Below, one piece after another: positions 35,158 through 45,138 of a DNA stretch of 53,335 bases. Below the pieces are notes generated by a model that saw only the letters and a list, made by a program, of their open reading frames with translations, made no database searches and was not told where the DNA came from. The position numbers and the translations under genes were made by a program. This DNA comes from Gammaproteobacteria bacterium (GTDB lineage Bacteria; Pseudomonadota; Gammaproteobacteria; Ga0077554; Ga007554): positions 1-53,335 of the forward strand of contig JAMPIW010000006.1 in the NCBI GenBank assembly GCA_040183005.1, read 5' to 3'. Positions within the stretch are counted from its first letter, which is position 1. Every line of letters begins with the position of its first letter.

Positions 35158-35391
35158 TGAAGAACGCCTTGCAAGTTTCACTGAAAGTTGGCTTGGAGAT
35201 GGGCGTTTATTGTGGAGAGGATATATGACAATCAGATGAATATCTGACCGTGAACTAAAAATGGCGTAACAGTCGGCTGGGATGTTCCAGCGGCGTTATT
35301 TAAAAATGAAGCGCTCAATTGCCGTTTCCAGGCTTAAATGAGCTGTGGGGATGCTGCGCCAGAAGATGGCTGTGAAGGCGGGGATTAAAAA

Positions 35392-35468
35392 TGGTGCGCC
35401 CGGAGAGATTCGAACTCCCGACCGCCTGGTTCGTAGCCAGGTACTCTATCCAACTGAGCTACGGGCGC
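35392..35468 (-). tRNA. tRNA-Arg (anticodon ACG)
   Basis: The minus strand folds as a cloverleaf: acceptor GCGCCCG/CGGGCGC, D arm GCTCAGTTGGATAGAGT, anticodon stem CTGGC/GCCAG region with ACG in the loop (CTACGAA), and T arm GGGAGTTCGAATCTCTC. An encoded CCA ends the gene. Anticodon ACG is normally edited to ICG by TadA and reads CGU, CGC and CGA. Confidence 0.96.
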
Positions 35469-35531
35469 ATTTTCAAGGTGGGGCATTATCCAGACCCCAG
35501 CGCTTGGTGTCAAGAGACATCAAGCGAAATA

Positions 35532-35625
35532 TGGCGGAGAGAGAGGGATTCGAACCCTCGATGGAGTTTTTGACCCCATACTCCCTTAGCAGGGGAGCGC
35601 CTTCGACCAGCTCGGCCATCTCTCC
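35532..35625 (-). tRNA. tRNA-Ser (anticodon GCT)
   Basis: A class II tRNA of 94 bases including CCA. The acceptor is GGAGAGA/TCTCTCC, the anticodon loop CTGCTAA has GCT, and the long variable arm (TATGGGGTCAAAAACTCCAT) is as expected for tRNA-Ser. It reads AGC and AGU codons. It lies between csrA and tRNA-Arg, the order seen in many Gammaproteobacteria. Confidence 0.96.
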
Positions 35626-35939
35626 GGACAATCTAGATTACCCAAAGGTCTTGTAAACCACAAGGCCGAGTATATTACCACGAACCTCTGGTAAAATGGG
35701 ACATCTATTTCAGCCCGCAACCTCTTTTTTCTTGGGTATGGAGGCAAGCACTGCCTCCATCAACCAGAAAAATGGCACACACCTACAAAGCTGGGGTTCT
35801 AGCTCACGAGGAAGCATAACCACCGCCACACCTGATAAGGAACAGGGAGCACCTTAAATACACGGCACTGTGCAACTCACATCACAAGCCGGCGGTTTGC
35901 TTGAAATACCACGGCATGACACGCCAAGCAGACCAGCTC
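35626..35939. other. Intergenic stretch with a 9-bp hairpin
   Basis: These 314 bases between csrA and tRNA-Ser hold no convincing gene. A perfect hairpin at 35738-35760 (atggaggca, loop agcac, tgcctccat) is the only strong structure. It lacks a T-tract on the 3' side in either direction, so it is not a standard terminator. The stretch may hold the tRNA promoter for minus-strand transcription. Confidence 0.5.
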
Positions 35940-36143
35940 TTATACGCCCAGCCCTTCTTCCTCAGCGTGCGCGTGCTCCTTTTCTTTCTGGATGCGCTGG
36001 TATATCTCTTCGCGATGCACGCTCACATCCTTCGGAGCATTCACACCAATCCGTACTTGATTACCTTTAACGCCTAAAACAGTTACGGTGACATCGTCAC
36101 CTATTATCAGTGTTTCACCCACACGACGGGTTAGAATCAGCAT
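35940..36143 (-). CDS. csrA: Carbon storage regulator CsrA/RsmA
   Basis: A 67-residue RNA-binding dimer that represses translation by covering ribosome sites with GGA motifs. It has the full signature [40 protein letters not shown] and [11 protein letters not shown], including the RNA-contacting Arg/Leu/Thr of strand 1 and VHREE of strand 5. A normal AAGGAG ribosome site precedes it. It lies downstream of lysC and before tRNA-Ser, as in pseudomonads. CsrA commonly controls EPS and biofilm genes, but no target sites were assigned here. Confidence 0.97.
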   Translation of the reverse strand: MLILTRRVGETLIIGDDVTVTVLGVKGNQVRIGVNAPKDVSVHREEIYQRIQKEKEHAHAEEEGLGV

Positions 36144-36367
36144 GATTCATCTCCTTAAGAATTCAAATGTATGCGTCACTTCTATGGCCTATGACTGGAT
36201 CACTTCCTGCCATGATCCGCTCTTGTGTTGTATCGGCCACACGACCCTAAACTGAATACAGAAGTGCTGATTAATCCCTGCCGCAATAAAGAAATGCTCT
36301 CCAAACTTCCCTTTGACACATTGCCGCAAAACCCGAATCACAACAATAATGCACTGTTTTCTTAATA

Positions 36368-37588
36368 CTATTTCTTATCGTCGAGATGAAATGCGGCATG
36401 CAGTGCGCGCACGCCCAGCTCCAGATATTTTTCATCCACTACGACGGAAATCTTGATCTCCGATGTGGAGATCATGCGGATATTGATTCCCTCAGTGGCC
36501 AGTGTCTTGAACATGGTGCTGGCGATGCCTGCATGGGAGCGCATTCCTACGCCTACCAGCGAAATCTTGACGATTTTATTGTCGCCGGTCACCTCACGCG
36601 CGGCCAGCTCATCCGCCGTTTCACGCAGAATGCGCAACGCCTTGTCATAATCGTTGCGGTGTACCGTGAAAGTAAAATCCGTCGTCGAGTCTTCGGCGAC
36701 GTTCTGCACGATCATGTCCACTTCGATATTGGCATCTGCGACAGGGCCGAGGATGCGGTGGGCAACGCCGGGTTGATCGGGCACACCCAATACGGTCAGT
36801 TTGGCTTCGTCACGGTTAAACGCGATGCCGGAAATCAGCGCCTGCTCCATTACATCTTCCTCAGAACTAATCAATGTGCCCTGGCCCTCCGCAAAAGAAG
36901 ACAGGACACGCAAAGGTACGTTGTACTTGCTGGCAAACTCCACCGAGCGGATCTGCAACACCTTGGCGCCCAGGCTCGCCATTTCCAGCATCTCTTCGTA
37001 GGTGATGCGATCCAGGCGGCGCGCCTCGGGGACGACGCGCGGATCCGTGGTGTAGACACCATCCACATCGGTATAGATCTGGCACTCATCGGCCTTCAGT
37101 GCAGCGGCCAAGGCCACAGCCGTGGTATCCGATCCGCCGCGCCCCAGCGTGGTGATGTTGCCCGCTTCGTCGACGCCCTGAAAGCCCGCAACCACCAGAA
37201 CCCGCCCGGAGGCCAGGTCCGCGCGCAGGCGTTGCACGTCGATATCCACGATGCGCGCTTTGTTAAAGGCGCTGTCTGTCAGGATGCGCACCTGGGCGCC
37301 GGTATAGGAGCGCGCCGGACAGCCGCGCTTTTCCAGCGCCATGCTCAGCAATGCAATGGTGGCCTGCTCGCCGGTGGAAAGCAGAACATCCAGTTCGCGC
37401 GGGCTGGGCTGGGGATCAATGCCTTTGGCCAGCCCGAGCAGCCGGTCGGTTTCGCCCGTCATGGCGGACACCACCACAATCAGATCATGCCCCGCAGCAC
37501 GCGCGGCAATAACCTTTTCCGCCACGTTGGCGATGCGTTCAAGCGACCCTACAGAGGTGCCACCGTATTTTTGGACAATCAGAGCCAT
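36368..37588 (-). CDS. lysC: Aspartate kinase
   Basis: A 406-residue monofunctional aspartokinase, first step of Lys/Met/Thr synthesis. It begins MALIVQKYGGTSVGSLERIA with the KYGGTSVG substrate motif, then VVVSAMTGETDRL, GRGGSDTTAVALAAALKADE and YTDVDGVYTTDPR. Two C-terminal ACT domains carry feedback control (TVLGVPDQPGVAHRILGPV; KISLVGVGMRSHAGIASTMF). The ORF lies between alaS and csrA with a gap of about 220 bases to csrA. Confidence 0.97.
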   Translation of the reverse strand: MALIVQKYGGTSVGSLERIANVAEKVIAARAAGHDLIVVVSAMTGETDRLLGLAKGIDPQPSPRELDVLLSTGEQATIALLSMALEKRGCPARSYTGAQVRILTDSAFNKARIVDIDVQRLRADLASGRVLVVAGFQGVDEAGNITTLGRGGSDTTAVALAAALKADECQIYTDVDGVYTTDPRVVPEARRLDRITYEEMLEMASLGAKVLQIRSVEFASKYNVPLRVLSSFAEGQGTLISSEEDVMEQALISGIAFNRDEAKLTVLGVPDQPGVAHRILGPVADANIEVDMIVQNVAEDSTTDFTFTVHRNDYDKALRILRETADELAAREVTGDNKIVKISLVGVGMRSHAGIASTMFKTLATEGINIRMISTSEIKISVVVDEKYLELGVRALHAAFHLDDKK

Positions 37589-37702
37589 AGTGAGTTGCCA
37601 AGAAAAGACGCGGATTCTACTTTAATTTCAGACAAAAGAGAAACGGGACAGCATGAATAAGCTTAAAATCACGGGAAAACTACCCGAAACCCACTTTAGC
37701 CT

Positions 37703-40312
37703 CTATGCAAGCTGCTGCCGCACCCACTCCGGTACGGCGGCCAGCGCAGCGGCGAGGGCCGCGGGGTTATCACCGCCCGCCTGGGCCATGTCAGGCCGCC
37801 CACCACCCTTGCCACCCACCTGCAAGGCCACCATATTGACCAGCTCGCCTGCCTTCACCTGGGCGATACAATCTTTGGTAACGCCGGCCACCAGGCTAAC
37901 CTTGCCATCTGCCACCGCTGCCAACACCACGGCAGCCGAGCCGAGCTTGTTCTTGAGCTGGTCCACCGTATCACGCAATGCCTTGGGGTCTACACCCTCA
38001 AGACAGGCGGCGAGCACTTTGATGCCGTTGATCTCCACCGCCTGCGCAGCAAGGTCGCTGCCCTGATTGCTCGCCAGCTTGCCTTTGATCTGCTCCAGCT
38101 CTTTTTCCAGCTTGCGTGCCCGCTCGACAAGCTGCCCAACCTTGTCATCCACGTTATCGCGGCCTGCCTTGATGGCATCGGCGATGCGTAGCAGGCGGTC
38201 TTCCTCCTCCTCGACCCACTCCAGCGCGCGCTGACCAGTGATGGCCTCGATGCGGCGCACGCCCGACGCCACACCCGCTTCAGAAACAAACTTGAACAGG
38301 CCGATGTCACCGGCGCGGCGCACATGGGTGCCGCCGCACAGTTCGGTTGAAAATTCACCGATACTGAGTACGCGCACCTGATCACCGTATTTTTCGCCGA
38401 ACAGCGCCATGGCGCCCGCTGCTACTGCCTCATCATAGGACATGACGCGGGTTTGCGCCTCGCAGTTGGCGCGGATCTGCCCGTTGACCAGACGTTCGAC
38501 CGCCCTGACCTGCGCGGGCGAAAGTGGCTCGAAGTGGGAAAAGTCGAAGCGCAGCCGTTCAGCCTCAACCAGCGAACCCTTCTGCGCGACGTGCGGGCCG
38601 AGCACCTGGCGTAGCGCGGCATGCAGCAGATGGGTAGCAGAGTGGTTGAGGGCGATGGCCTGGCGCTTGGCAGCATTGACCTGCGCCTGCACCTTGTCAC
38701 CCACGCGCAAGGCACCGGATTTCAGTGCACCGTTGTGGATATGTACACCTTCACCCTGTTTTTGGGTGCCATGCACCTCAAAGTCGGCCTGCCCACCCTT
38801 GATGACACCGCCATCACCTGCCTGGCCGCCGGATTCGGCATAAAACGGGGTGCGGTTAAGGATAACCTTGCCGGCTTGCCCTGATTCCAGCGCATTTACC
38901 GCCGTGCCGTCATCCCGATACAAGGCAACGATCGCGGCTTCGCCCGCAAGGTGTTCGTAGCCGGTAAAATCCGTACTCCCCTCCACACCCATTAGCTTGC
39001 CAGCATAGGCCACATCGAATTGGCTGGCGGCGCGGGCGCGTTCGCGTTGCGCCTCCATCTCGCGCTCGAATCCGGCTGTATCAAGGGTCAGGCCATGCTC
39101 ACGGGCGATATCGCCGGTGAGATCGACGGGGAAGCCGTAGGTGTCGTAGAGGCGAAATACCGTAGCGCCCGGAATCACCTTGCCCGCCAACTTGCTGATG
39201 TCCTGCTCCAGGATTTTGAGGCCGTGTTCCAGCGTTTCGGCAAAGCGCTCTTCTTCGAGGCGCAGCATCCGCTCCACCTGCTGCTGGGCGTGTGTCAATT
39301 CGGGATAGGCGGCACCCATTTCGGCAACCAGGGGCGCCACCAGCTTGTAGAAAAAGGCGTCTTTGATCCCCAGCTTGTTGCCGTGGCGAATGGCGCGGCG
39401 GATGATGCGGCGCAGCACATAGCCGCGCCCTTCGTTGGAAGGCATCACGCCATCGGCAATCAGGAAAGCGCCGGCGCGGATATGATCCGCTACGACCTTG
39501 AGCGAGTTGTTGCCCAGATCAGCGACCCCCGCCAGTTGCGCCACCGCGCGGATCAGGTTGCGGAACAGATCAATCTCGTAATTGCCGTGCACATGCTGCA
39601 TCACCGCCGCCAAACGCTCCAGCCCCATGCCGGTGTCCACCGAGGGCTTGGGTAATGGCGTGAGCGTGCCATCCGGGGCACGGTTGTATTGCATGAACAC
39701 CAGGTTCCAGATTTCGATGTAGCGGTCGCCATCGGCCTCCGGCGAGCCCGGCGGTCCACCCGCCACGGCAGGTCCGTGATCGTAGAAGATCTCGGAACAG
39801 GGGCCGCAGGGGCCGGTGTCGCCCATCGACCAGAAGTTGTCGTGCGCGCCTATCCTTGAAAACCGTGCCGGATCTACCTTAATCTCCTTGAGCCAGATAT
39901 CGGCGGCCTCGTCATCTTCCTCGAACACCGTGATCCACAAGCGCTCGGGCGGCAGCTTCAGCACTTGCGTGAGGAATTCCCAGGCGTATTGAATCGCCTC
40001 GCGCTTGAAGTAATCGCCGAAGCTGAAATTGCCCAGCATCTCGAAGAAGGTGTGGTGGCGCGCGGTGTAGCCGACGTTTTCCAGATCGTTGTGTTTGCCG
40101 CCGGCGCGCACACAGCGCTGGGAACTCACGGCACGGGTGTAGGGGCGGTGCTCAAGGCCCAGGAAGACATCCTTGAACTGCACCATGCCAGCGTTGGTAA
40201 ACAACAGGGTGGGGTCGTTGGCAGGCACCAGCGAACTGCTGGGCACCACCGCGTGGCCGTGGCCGCGAAAAAAATCGATAAAGGCGCTACGCACTTCAGC
40301 ACTGGTCATCAT
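37703..40312 (-). CDS. alaS: Alanyl-tRNA synthetase
   Basis: An 869-residue class II synthetase of normal length. The catalytic domain starts [20 protein letters not shown], with [16 protein letters not shown] and [20 protein letters not shown]-like (here [14 protein letters not shown]). The editing domain has [16 protein letters not shown] and the distal zinc motif with CGGTHV. The C-Ala domain carries [15 protein letters not shown]. It starts nine bases after recX, so recA-recX-alaS are probably partly co-transcribed. Confidence 0.98.
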   Translation of the reverse strand: MMTSAEVRSAFIDFFRGHGHAVVPSSSLVPANDPTLLFTNAGMVQFKDVFLGLEHRPYTRAVSSQRCVRAGGKHNDLENVGYTARHHTFFEMLGNFSFGDYFKREAIQYAWEFLTQVLKLPPERLWITVFEEDDEAADIWLKEIKVDPARFSRIGAHDNFWSMGDTGPCGPCSEIFYDHGPAVAGGPPGSPEADGDRYIEIWNLVFMQYNRAPDGTLTPLPKPSVDTGMGLERLAAVMQHVHGNYEIDLFRNLIRAVAQLAGVADLGNNSLKVVADHIRAGAFLIADGVMPSNEGRGYVLRRIIRRAIRHGNKLGIKDAFFYKLVAPLVAEMGAAYPELTHAQQQVERMLRLEEERFAETLEHGLKILEQDISKLAGKVIPGATVFRLYDTYGFPVDLTGDIAREHGLTLDTAGFEREMEAQRERARAASQFDVAYAGKLMGVEGSTDFTGYEHLAGEAAIVALYRDDGTAVNALESGQAGKVILNRTPFYAESGGQAGDGGVIKGGQADFEVHGTQKQGEGVHIHNGALKSGALRVGDKVQAQVNAAKRQAIALNHSATHLLHAALRQVLGPHVAQKGSLVEAERLRFDFSHFEPLSPAQVRAVERLVNGQIRANCEAQTRVMSYDEAVAAGAMALFGEKYGDQVRVLSIGEFSTELCGGTHVRRAGDIGLFKFVSEAGVASGVRRIEAITGQRALEWVEEEEDRLLRIADAIKAGRDNVDDKVGQLVERARKLEKELEQIKGKLASNQGSDLAAQAVEINGIKVLAACLEGVDPKALRDTVDQLKNKLGSAAVVLAAVADGKVSLVAGVTKDCIAQVKAGELVNMVALQVGGKGGGRPDMAQAGGDNPAALAAALAAVPEWVRQQLA

Positions 40313-40320
40313 TCAATCAA

Positions 40321-40758
40321 TCACTCATCACTATCGGCCTGCTTGAAAGCGGCCCTGATCTGTTCGGAGGTAAAGCCCCGGTATTGCAAAAAGCGCATCT
40401 GCTTCGCGCGTTCGTTTACATCGGATGGCGGCGCAGCGCCGAAGCGCTTGCGCCTTACATCAACAATCCTGTCGCGCCAAAACCCGGCGTCAGCGTCGAC
40501 GGCATTGCCGATCTGTTCGTCGCCGATGCCATGCTCGCGCAATTCAGCCTGGATACGCAATGGCCCATAACCCTTGGCAATACGCGAACGCACCAGACTT
40601 TCGATAAAGCGCTCATCACTGAGCAGGCGCTCTTCGGCAAGCGCCGCCAAGGTATCATCGACGACGGCGCCTTCCATGCCACGGGCGCTCAACTTGCGCC
40701 GCAACTGCCGGGTGGAGTGCTCGCGCCGGGCGAGCAGATTCATGGCGGTGCTGCGCAC
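40321..40758 (-). CDS. recX: RecA regulator RecX
   Basis: A 145-residue all-helical modulator that caps or disassembles RecA filaments. It has AMNLLARREHSTRQLRRKLS, then LLSDERFIESLVRSRIAKGYG, GPLRIQAELREHGI and MRFLQYRGFTSEQIRAAFK, the repeated three-helix RecX units. The best start is GTG at 40758; an ATG at 40743 is possible but would trim the first helix. It follows recA by 56 bases. Confidence 0.93.
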   Translation of the reverse strand: MRSTAMNLLARREHSTRQLRRKLSARGMEGAVVDDTLAALAEERLLSDERFIESLVRSRIAKGYGPLRIQAELREHGIGDEQIGNAVDADAGFWRDRIVDVRRKRFGAAPPSDVNERAKQMRFLQYRGFTSEQIRAAFKQADSDE

Positions 40759-40814
40759 GACAGAAGGCTTGATTTCCCCCTCTGCCCTGTCATCCGGCGG
40801 AGTACGCTTCCTGT

Positions 40815-41849
40815 TCAGGCGTCAACCTGCTCCGTCTCGGCAGCGTGGGGCTTGTGCAACAACTTGGCGCGAATCTTTTCTTCGATATCACGCGCCATGT
40901 CGGGGTGTTCCTTCAGGTAGGTGCGCACATTGTCCTTGCCCTGGCCGATACGTTCGCCGTTGCAACTGTACCAGGCGCCTGATTTTTCGACGAAACCGTG
41001 CTCGACGCCCAGCTCGATGAGCTCACCCTCGCGGGACGTGCCTTCGCCATACATGATCTCGAAATTTGCCTCTTTAAAGGGTGGCGCCACCTTGTTTTTG
41101 ACGACCTTGACGCGCGTCTCGCTGCCGACGATCTCATCGCCCTTCTTGATGGCGCCGGTGCGGCGAATGTCGAGGCGCACCGAGGCATAGAACTTGAGCG
41201 CATTGCCGCCGGTGGTGGTTTCGGGGTTGCCGAACATCACGCCGATCTTCATGCGAATCTGGTTGATGAAGATCACCATGGTGTTGGAACGATTGATGTT
41301 GCCCGTCAATTTCCGTAGCGCCTGAGACATCAGACGCGCTTGCAGTCCCATGTGGGAATCGCCCATCTCGCCTTCAATCTCGGCCTTGGGCGTGAGCGCC
41401 GCCACCGAGTCGATCACCACAACATCGACCGCGCCGGAACGCACCAGCATATCGGCAATTTCCAGGGCCTGTTCGCCGGTATCCGGCTGCGACACCAGCA
41501 GATCATCAATATTCACACCCAGCTTGCGGGCATAGGCCGGGTCCAGGGCGTGCTCGGCGTCGATGAAGGCCGCGGTACCACCCAGCTTTTGCGCTTGGGC
41601 GATCACTTGCAGCGTCAATGTGGTTTTGCCCGAAGACTCTGGCCCGTAGATCTCAACAATGCGCCCGCGCGGCAGGCCGCCGATGCCCAGCGCAATGTCC
41701 AACCCCAACGAGCCGGTCGAAATCACGCCGATATCACGCGCCACGCCGCCATCGCCCATACGCATCACCGAACCCTTGCCGAACTGCTTTTCAATCTGGC
41801 TCAGCGCCGCGCCCAGCGCCTTTTTCTTGTTTTCATCTGTCATGCTCAT
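40815..41849 (-). CDS. recA: Recombinase RecA
   Basis: A 344-residue RecA, the DNA strand-exchange and SOS co-protease. The start at 41849 ([20 protein letters not shown]) has AGGTG eight bases upstream; longer in-frame starts are rejected. Motifs are Walker [30 protein letters not shown], loop region [15 protein letters not shown] and [20 protein letters not shown]. The C-terminal tail is Glu-rich, as usual. No clear gammaproteobacterial LexA site (CTGT-N8-ACAG) is seen in the 5' region. Confidence 0.98.
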   Translation of the reverse strand: MSMTDENKKKALGAALSQIEKQFGKGSVMRMGDGGVARDIGVISTGSLGLDIALGIGGLPRGRIVEIYGPESSGKTTLTLQVIAQAQKLGGTAAFIDAEHALDPAYARKLGVNIDDLLVSQPDTGEQALEIADMLVRSGAVDVVVIDSVAALTPKAEIEGEMGDSHMGLQARLMSQALRKLTGNINRSNTMVIFINQIRMKIGVMFGNPETTTGGNALKFYASVRLDIRRTGAIKKGDEIVGSETRVKVVKNKVAPPFKEANFEIMYGEGTSREGELIELGVEHGFVEKSGAWYSCNGERIGQGKDNVRTYLKEHPDMARDIEEKIRAKLLHKPHAAETEQVDA

Positions 41850-42167
41850 GTGTTTAGCACCTGTTGTGTAGGCCTGATCAAACAAAAAACGCAACCCCCT
41901 ATTTATCAAGAGGTTTCGTGTTGTGTAGGGATAATCTGAAAAGTCTCAAGCAGGGAACTTGTCAAACCCCAAAAATATGTCTCATTATTCCACAGATTGC
42001 GCCGAATGGCCTAGTCCTGCAAACTTATTCCTGGCAGGCTCAGCGGGCAAAGCCCTTACCAGGAGCGGTGGCAAGGTATTGGCGCGCGTATTGCATTACC
42101 TATCTCCACGACCAATTAATGACGGAATAATGGCGCGCTCACGGCGGCAAAATCCGAGGGAGCCTTC
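41850..42167. other. Divergent intergenic region between recA and the histidine kinase
   Basis: These 318 bases hold both promoters. On the recA side an 11-base direct repeat (CCTACACAACA on the minus strand) occurs twice about 50 bases apart in the recA leader. I see no gene, no canonical SOS box and no terminator. A GAGGGAG ribosome site at its right end serves the kinase gene. Confidence 0.5.
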
Positions 42168-44723
42168 ATGCTGGAACCATCACTGCCGACTGACGAAACC
42201 GAGCGGCTTGCCGCACTGCACGCACTAAATGTTCTGGATACCGTGCCAGAAGACCGTTTTGACCGCATCACCCGGCTGGCCGCACGGTTGTTTGACGTGC
42301 CCATCGCCCTGGTTAGCCTGGTGGACGCAAACCGCCAATGGTTTAAATCCTGCCACGGACTGTCCGCAACGGAAACACCGCGCAGCGTCTCCTTTTGCGG
42401 ACATGCGATTCTCAGCGATGACACGTTTATCATTCCCGATGCCCTGCTTGATGCGCGTTTTGCTGATAACCCACTTGTCACTGGCGCGCCACATGTCCGC
42501 TTTTATGCCGGACAACCGCTGACTGGCATGGATGGTCGCAAGCTGGGTACGCTATGCATCATAGATCATAAACCAAGACATTTGAGCGAGCAGGATCGGG
42601 AGGCATTGAGAAGTCTTGCCGCCCTGGCGCAGCAAGAGCTAAACCTTACCCACCTCCATCAAGCCTGGGCGCTCAAAAATACGGGTGGCACCCGCAAAGA
42701 TACCGGGGATGAGCTGAACAACAACCATGACTTGCTAAATGCCGTTAGCCGGGCACAGACACGCTTTATTGCCGATACCGATACATCGCTGATATTTAAT
42801 GAGTTATTGGCGGATCTGCTCGCGTTAACCAATAGCGAATATGGCTTCATTGGTGAGGTGCGCCATACAGCGGAAAACCTGCCTTACCTCCATACCTACG
42901 CTATTACCAACATTGCCTGGAATACAGAAACACGGGGGTTTTACGAAAAAAATAGCGCGGACGGCCTGGAGTTTTACAATTTAAAAACCTTGTTTGGTGA
43001 AGTTCTCCGCACCCAACTGCCCGTCATCTCAAACAACCCGGCAACAGACCCACGCCGAGGCGGACTTCCAGAAGGCCATCCCGCACTCAACGCCTTTTTG
43101 GGTGCGCCCCTCTACAGCGGCGGCCATATGGCAGGCATGGTCGGCATCGCCAACCGGCCAGGCGGCTATAACGACGACGTGCTTTTCTATTTGCAGCCCA
43201 TGCTTAACACCTGCGCCAACATCATCACTGCGCACAAAAATAACCGGCAACGCCAAGAAGCTGAAACGGCATTGAAGAATAGCCAACAGCAGTTACAAGC
43301 TGTTCTGGATAACTCCACCTCAGTTATTTACGTTAAGGATCTGCAAGGCCGGTATCTTTTAATAAACAGCACGTATGAGCGTTTCACCCATTTTGACAGG
43401 GCCTACGTCAAGGGCAAAACCGACCATGATCTCTTTCCCAAAGAGGTCGCTGACACATTTCGCGCCAATGACTTGAAAGTGGCCGATGCAAAGTCCTCGA
43501 TGACGTGGGAGGAAGTCGTGCCCCACGACGATGGGTTACATACCTATCTCGCCGTTAAATTCCCGCTGCACGATGCCACTGGGACTCTCTATGCCATCTG
43601 CGGCATGTCAACCGACATAACGCCGCGCATACAAGCCGAAGGGGAATTGCGTGCCAGCGAAACGCGTATCCGCGCTGTTCTGGATAATGTTCTGGACGGC
43701 ATAATTACTATCAACGAGCAAGGAACCGTTGAGTCATTCAATCTCGCTGCGGAGCAAATTTTTGGCTATGGGCCGGACGAAGTCATTGGCAAGAATATCA
43801 AAATGCTCATGCCGGAGCCGTACCATGATGGCCATGATGGCTATCTTGCAAATTATATGGGAGGCGGGGCCGCCAAGGTAATTGGCATCGGGCGCGAGGT
43901 TACCGGACGGCGCAAGGACGACTCGACCTTTCCGATGGACCTTGCGGTGAGCGAAATGAGGCTGGGGGAACGACGCCTGTTCACGGGCATAGTCCGCGAC
44001 ATCACCGAGCGCAAGAAGGTCGATCGCTTGAAGAATGAGTTTGTCTCGACGGTGAGCCACGAACTCAGAACACCCCTCACTTCGATTCGCGGCGCGCTAG
44101 GATTGATCGCGGGCGGTGTGGCCGGAGAAATCCCTGCGCAGGCAAAAGGCCTGGTGGACATCGCCCATAATAACTGTGAACGTCTGGTGCGCCTGATCAA
44201 CGACATTCTGGATATCGAAAAAATCGAATCAGGAAAAATGGTGTTTGATTTTCATCCTGTGGAAATCATGCGGCTCATGGAAGAGGCGCTGGAAGCCAAC
44301 CTGGCTTATGCAGAACAATTTCGCGTCCGATACACCCTGGATGGCGATCTTTCCGGCGTCAAAACACTGGCCGACCAGGACAGACTGATGCAGGTGATGG
44401 CAAACCTGCTGTCCAATGCCACAAAGTTTTCTCCCGCGAACGATGTGGTGGCCGTTTCAGTAGCGCGGAATGGGCGGGGGATTCGCGTCTGTGTCACAGA
44501 CCACGGCCCCGGCATACCGGAAGAGTTCCATCACCGTATTTTCCAGAAATTCGCGCAGGCCGATGCCTCGGATACACGACAGAAAGGGGGCACCGGCCTG
44601 GGACTCAATATCAGCAAGGCTATTATCGAAAAACATGGCGGAGAGATCGGTTTCAAAACACAATCGGGCGTCGGCACCACGTTTTATTTCGATCTGCCGG
44701 AATGGCGAGAGCTGGGTGACTAA
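42168..44723 (+). CDS. Hybrid-sensor histidine kinase GAF-GAF-PAS-PAS-HisKA-HATPase
   Basis: An 851-residue cytoplasmic sensor kinase without membrane segments. GAF 1 (about 20-165) has AARLFDVPIALVSLVDANRQ and SFCGHAI. GAF 2 (about 195-365) has FLGAPLYSGGHMAGMVGIAN. PAS 1 (about 375-490) has VIYVKDLQGRYLLINSTYER. PAS 2 (about 500-615) has GIITINEQGTVESFNLAAEQ and the FixL-like KNIKMLMPEPYHDGHDGYL. The kinase core has the H-box VSHELRTPLTSIRG (His631), N-box NLLSNATKFSP, DHGPGIP and GTGLGLNISKAIIEKHGG. The second PAS strongly resembles oxygen/redox PAS domains of the FixL type. It starts the operon with two response-regulator genes. Confidence 0.93.
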   Translation: MLEPSLPTDETERLAALHALNVLDTVPEDRFDRITRLAARLFDVPIALVSLVDANRQWFKSCHGLSATETPRSVSFCGHAILSDDTFIIPDALLDARFADNPLVTGAPHVRFYAGQPLTGMDGRKLGTLCIIDHKPRHLSEQDREALRSLAALAQQELNLTHLHQAWALKNTGGTRKDTGDELNNNHDLLNAVSRAQTRFIADTDTSLIFNELLADLLALTNSEYGFIGEVRHTAENLPYLHTYAITNIAWNTETRGFYEKNSADGLEFYNLKTLFGEVLRTQLPVISNNPATDPRRGGLPEGHPALNAFLGAPLYSGGHMAGMVGIANRPGGYNDDVLFYLQPMLNTCANIITAHKNNRQRQEAETALKNSQQQLQAVLDNSTSVIYVKDLQGRYLLINSTYERFTHFDRAYVKGKTDHDLFPKEVADTFRANDLKVADAKSSMTWEEVVPHDDGLHTYLAVKFPLHDATGTLYAICGMSTDITPRIQAEGELRASETRIRAVLDNVLDGIITINEQGTVESFNLAAEQIFGYGPDEVIGKNIKMLMPEPYHDGHDGYLANYMGGGAAKVIGIGREVTGRRKDDSTFPMDLAVSEMRLGERRLFTGIVRDITERKKVDRLKNEFVSTVSHELRTPLTSIRGALGLIAGGVAGEIPAQAKGLVDIAHNNCERLVRLINDILDIEKIESGKMVFDFHPVEIMRLMEEALEANLAYAEQFRVRYTLDGDLSGVKTLADQDRLMQVMANLLSNATKFSPANDVVAVSVARNGRGIRVCVTDHGPGIPEEFHHRIFQKFAQADASDTRQKGGTGLGLNISKAIIEKHGGEIGFKTQSGVGTTFYFDLPEWRELGD

Positions 44724-44745
44724 ACATACTCAAGGTGAAAGCACG

Positions 44746-45130
<385 letters not shown>

Positions 45131-45138
<8 letters not shown>

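Noticed and set aside
35738-35760. Hairpin after csrA as a terminator
   Set aside because: No T-tract follows in either direction; it is kept only as a structural note.
36386-37660. 424-codon plus-strand open frame opposite lysC
   Set aside because: It is a shadow of a well-conserved gene, and its His/Gln/Arg-rich product has no known motif.
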